Program-made: the position numbers and the translations under genes
Shown: positions 4,770 to 5,676 of the stretch, one piece after another
Layout of the letters: each line of letters opens with the position of its first letter
Numbering within the stretch: position 1 is the stretch's first letter
The notes under the pieces: generated by a model
The model's input: only the letters and a program-made list of their open reading frames with translations
Database searches by the model: none
Told to the model about the DNA's origin: nothing
Assembly: GCA_900544635.1 (NCBI GenBank)
Contig: UQVV01000128.1
Span: 1-5,676, forward strand
Source of the DNA: an uncultured Cloacibacillus sp.
GTDB taxonomy: Bacteria > Synergistota > Synergistia > Synergistales > Synergistaceae
Direction: 5' to 3'
DNA: 5,676 bases

Positions 4770-5676
4770 CTACAGGTTACCTATCATTTTCAGGCTCCAC
4801 CTGTCTTCGTCGCGCTCGTCGTATTCGACTTCAAAAGATATATATTCCGTGGCGCGCCAGCCGAGAGCGCCGTTAAAGACGCCGTCCTCGCGCAGGCGAA
4901 TCCATGCGTACGGCTTGTGAAGCTCCGCGTCGAGCGACAGCTTTCCCCACCACATTTCGTCCTCGGTGTCCCATTCGCCGCCGAGCCAGAGATTGCGCAC
5001 CATAGGCCGCCAGCGCAGGCCGAAACGCCCGTCGATATCCCAATCGCGCAGCCCTAGTATCCCTTCAGCGTAGGCCTCCATGTCCAAATCCCGGATAATT
5101 TCGACCTTGCGTCCGAGGTGGAGCCCCAGTTCCGCGGACTTGTCGGAGGTGCCGGCGTAAATCGTCGCCCAGGCGGCGATTGTGTAATTGCGGCTCTCTA
5201 TCCTGACGTTCATGTTGGATATCTGCGAGGCCTGGAACGACGCCTCGGCGGACGAGTTCGAGCGCCGCACCAGCATCTGGTCGTTGATATAGCCCTCTGT
5301 CCACCGCGCCAGGTCCGCCGAATGTTTGGACGCCCACTTAACCGGCAGTCCCACGAGCGGCGCAAGATGTCCCTGAAGGTCGTCGCGGAATTCTCCGTAG
5401 AGAAGCATAGGAAGCGACGTCGACGTGAACGACGGATTGACTGCAAGAATCATCGGCATCTGCGGGACAAACGAGACTGAAAGCACCGCCTCGGCGTCGC
5501 CGCGCGTGACTAGCATCTCGGGCGTCCACCCGGGAAGCCGCTCCGCAGCGAGCGCGTTGATTTTTTCCTGCAGAGCCCTGTCGGACCATGAGAGTGATTC
5601 AAGCGGAACGCCCTGAAGAAGCACGGAAATTTCATCCGCAAGCCCCGCCATGTCCTCCTGGAACCATTCAAGCGGC
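4770..5676 (-). CDS. Unrecognised protein with beta-barrel-like C-terminal half, 5' end cut by window
   Basis: I do not recognise this family. The frame is open to the window edge: eight codons (PLEWFQED) precede the internal ATG at 5651, so the true start and any signal peptide lie outside; about 301 residues are visible. Numbering from that ATG, residues 1-50 look helical and mixed. Residues 54-115 are mixed and hydrophobic with proline-rich turns (FVPQMPMILAVNPSF). From about 135 to the end the protein is a run of short alternating polar/apolar strands rich in Trp, Tyr and Gly, for example YTIAAWATIYAG (156-167), AELGLHLGRKVEI (173-185), GRFGLRWRP (208-216), MWWGKLSLDAEL (233-244) and YISFEVEYDE (270-279). 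This resembles an outer-membrane beta-barrel meander. The last strand ends WSLKMIGNL, so the usual terminal Phe/Trp is replaced by Leu. It lies 13 nt upstream of lpxD and must be co-transcribed with it. An outer-membrane or periplasmic envelope role is inference; a soluble beta-sheet protein is not excluded. Confidence 0.8.
   Translation of the reverse strand, partial: PLEWFQEDMAGLADEISVLLQGVPLESLSWSDRALQEKINALAAERLPGWTPEMLVTRGDAEAVLSVSFVPQMPMILAVNPSFTSTSLPMLLYGEFRDDLQGHLAPLVGLPVKWASKHSADLARWTEGYINDQMLVRRSNSSAEASFQASQISNMNVRIESRNYTIAAWATIYAGTSDKSAELGLHLGRKVEIIRDLDMEAYAEGILGLRDWDIDGRFGLRWRPMVRNLWLGGEWDTEDEMWWGKLSLDAELHKPYAWIRLREDGVFNGALGWRATEYISFEVEYDERDEDRWSLKMIGNL

Noticed and set aside
3479..4876. 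465-codon open frame on the plus strand opposite lpxD
   Set aside because: It is codon-aligned antisense to lpxD. It stays open because the sense gene rarely uses UUA, CUA or UCA codons in a GC-rich genome. The translation has low complexity and merely echoes the hexapeptide repeats; lpxD has full family signatures.

Overview
The window is one unbroken minus-strand operon segment for making and exporting the lipid A/Kdo part of lipopolysaccharide. No convincing gene lies on the plus strand. In transcription order (high to low coordinates) it reads: 5'-truncated gene of unknown function with a beta-rich, outer-membrane-barrel-like C-terminal half (5676-4770); lpxD (4756-3704); lpxC (3717-2893); fabZ (2847-2371); lpxA (2374-1562); kdsC-type HAD phosphatase (1560-1081); and an LptF/LptG-family permease that starts with TTG at 1084 and runs off the window edge.

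The genes are very tightly packed: gap of 13 nt, overlap of 14, gap of 45, ATGA overlap of 4, gap of 1, TTGA overlap of 4. I see no promoter or intrinsic terminator for the operon inside the window, so transcription must start upstream of 5676 and probably continues past position 1. The only gap of any size, between lpxC and fabZ, holds a GC-rich hairpin directly next to the fabZ ribosome binding site.

The genes form a pathway. FabZ belongs to fatty acid elongation and draws on the same 3-hydroxyacyl-ACP pool that LpxA and LpxD use. LpxA, LpxC and LpxD are the first three steps of lipid A assembly. The KdsC-type enzyme makes free Kdo, which is later attached to lipid A. The LptF/G permease extracts finished LPS from the inner membrane. 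Missing from the window are lpxH/lpxI, lpxB, lpxK, kdsA/kdsB, waaA and the rest of the Lpt machine.

The organism is a diderm with a GC-rich genome (about 60% by eye). The order lpxD-lpxC-fabZ-lpxA-kdsC-lptF is not the Escherichia coli order (bamA-skp-lpxD-fabZ-lpxA-lpxB, with lpxC elsewhere). AUA is used heavily for isoleucine despite the GC richness, and two consecutive genes start with TTG. My best guess is a member of Synergistota or a related anaerobic diderm lineage. That is inference from general impression, not a proven assignment.

The gene content is ordinary conserved metabolism rather than a new system. The points most worth a second look are the unrecognised beta-rich protein at the head of the segment, the lpxC-fabZ hairpin, acyl-chain-ruler substitutions in LpxD, and the loss of a substrate-binding lysine in LpxA.
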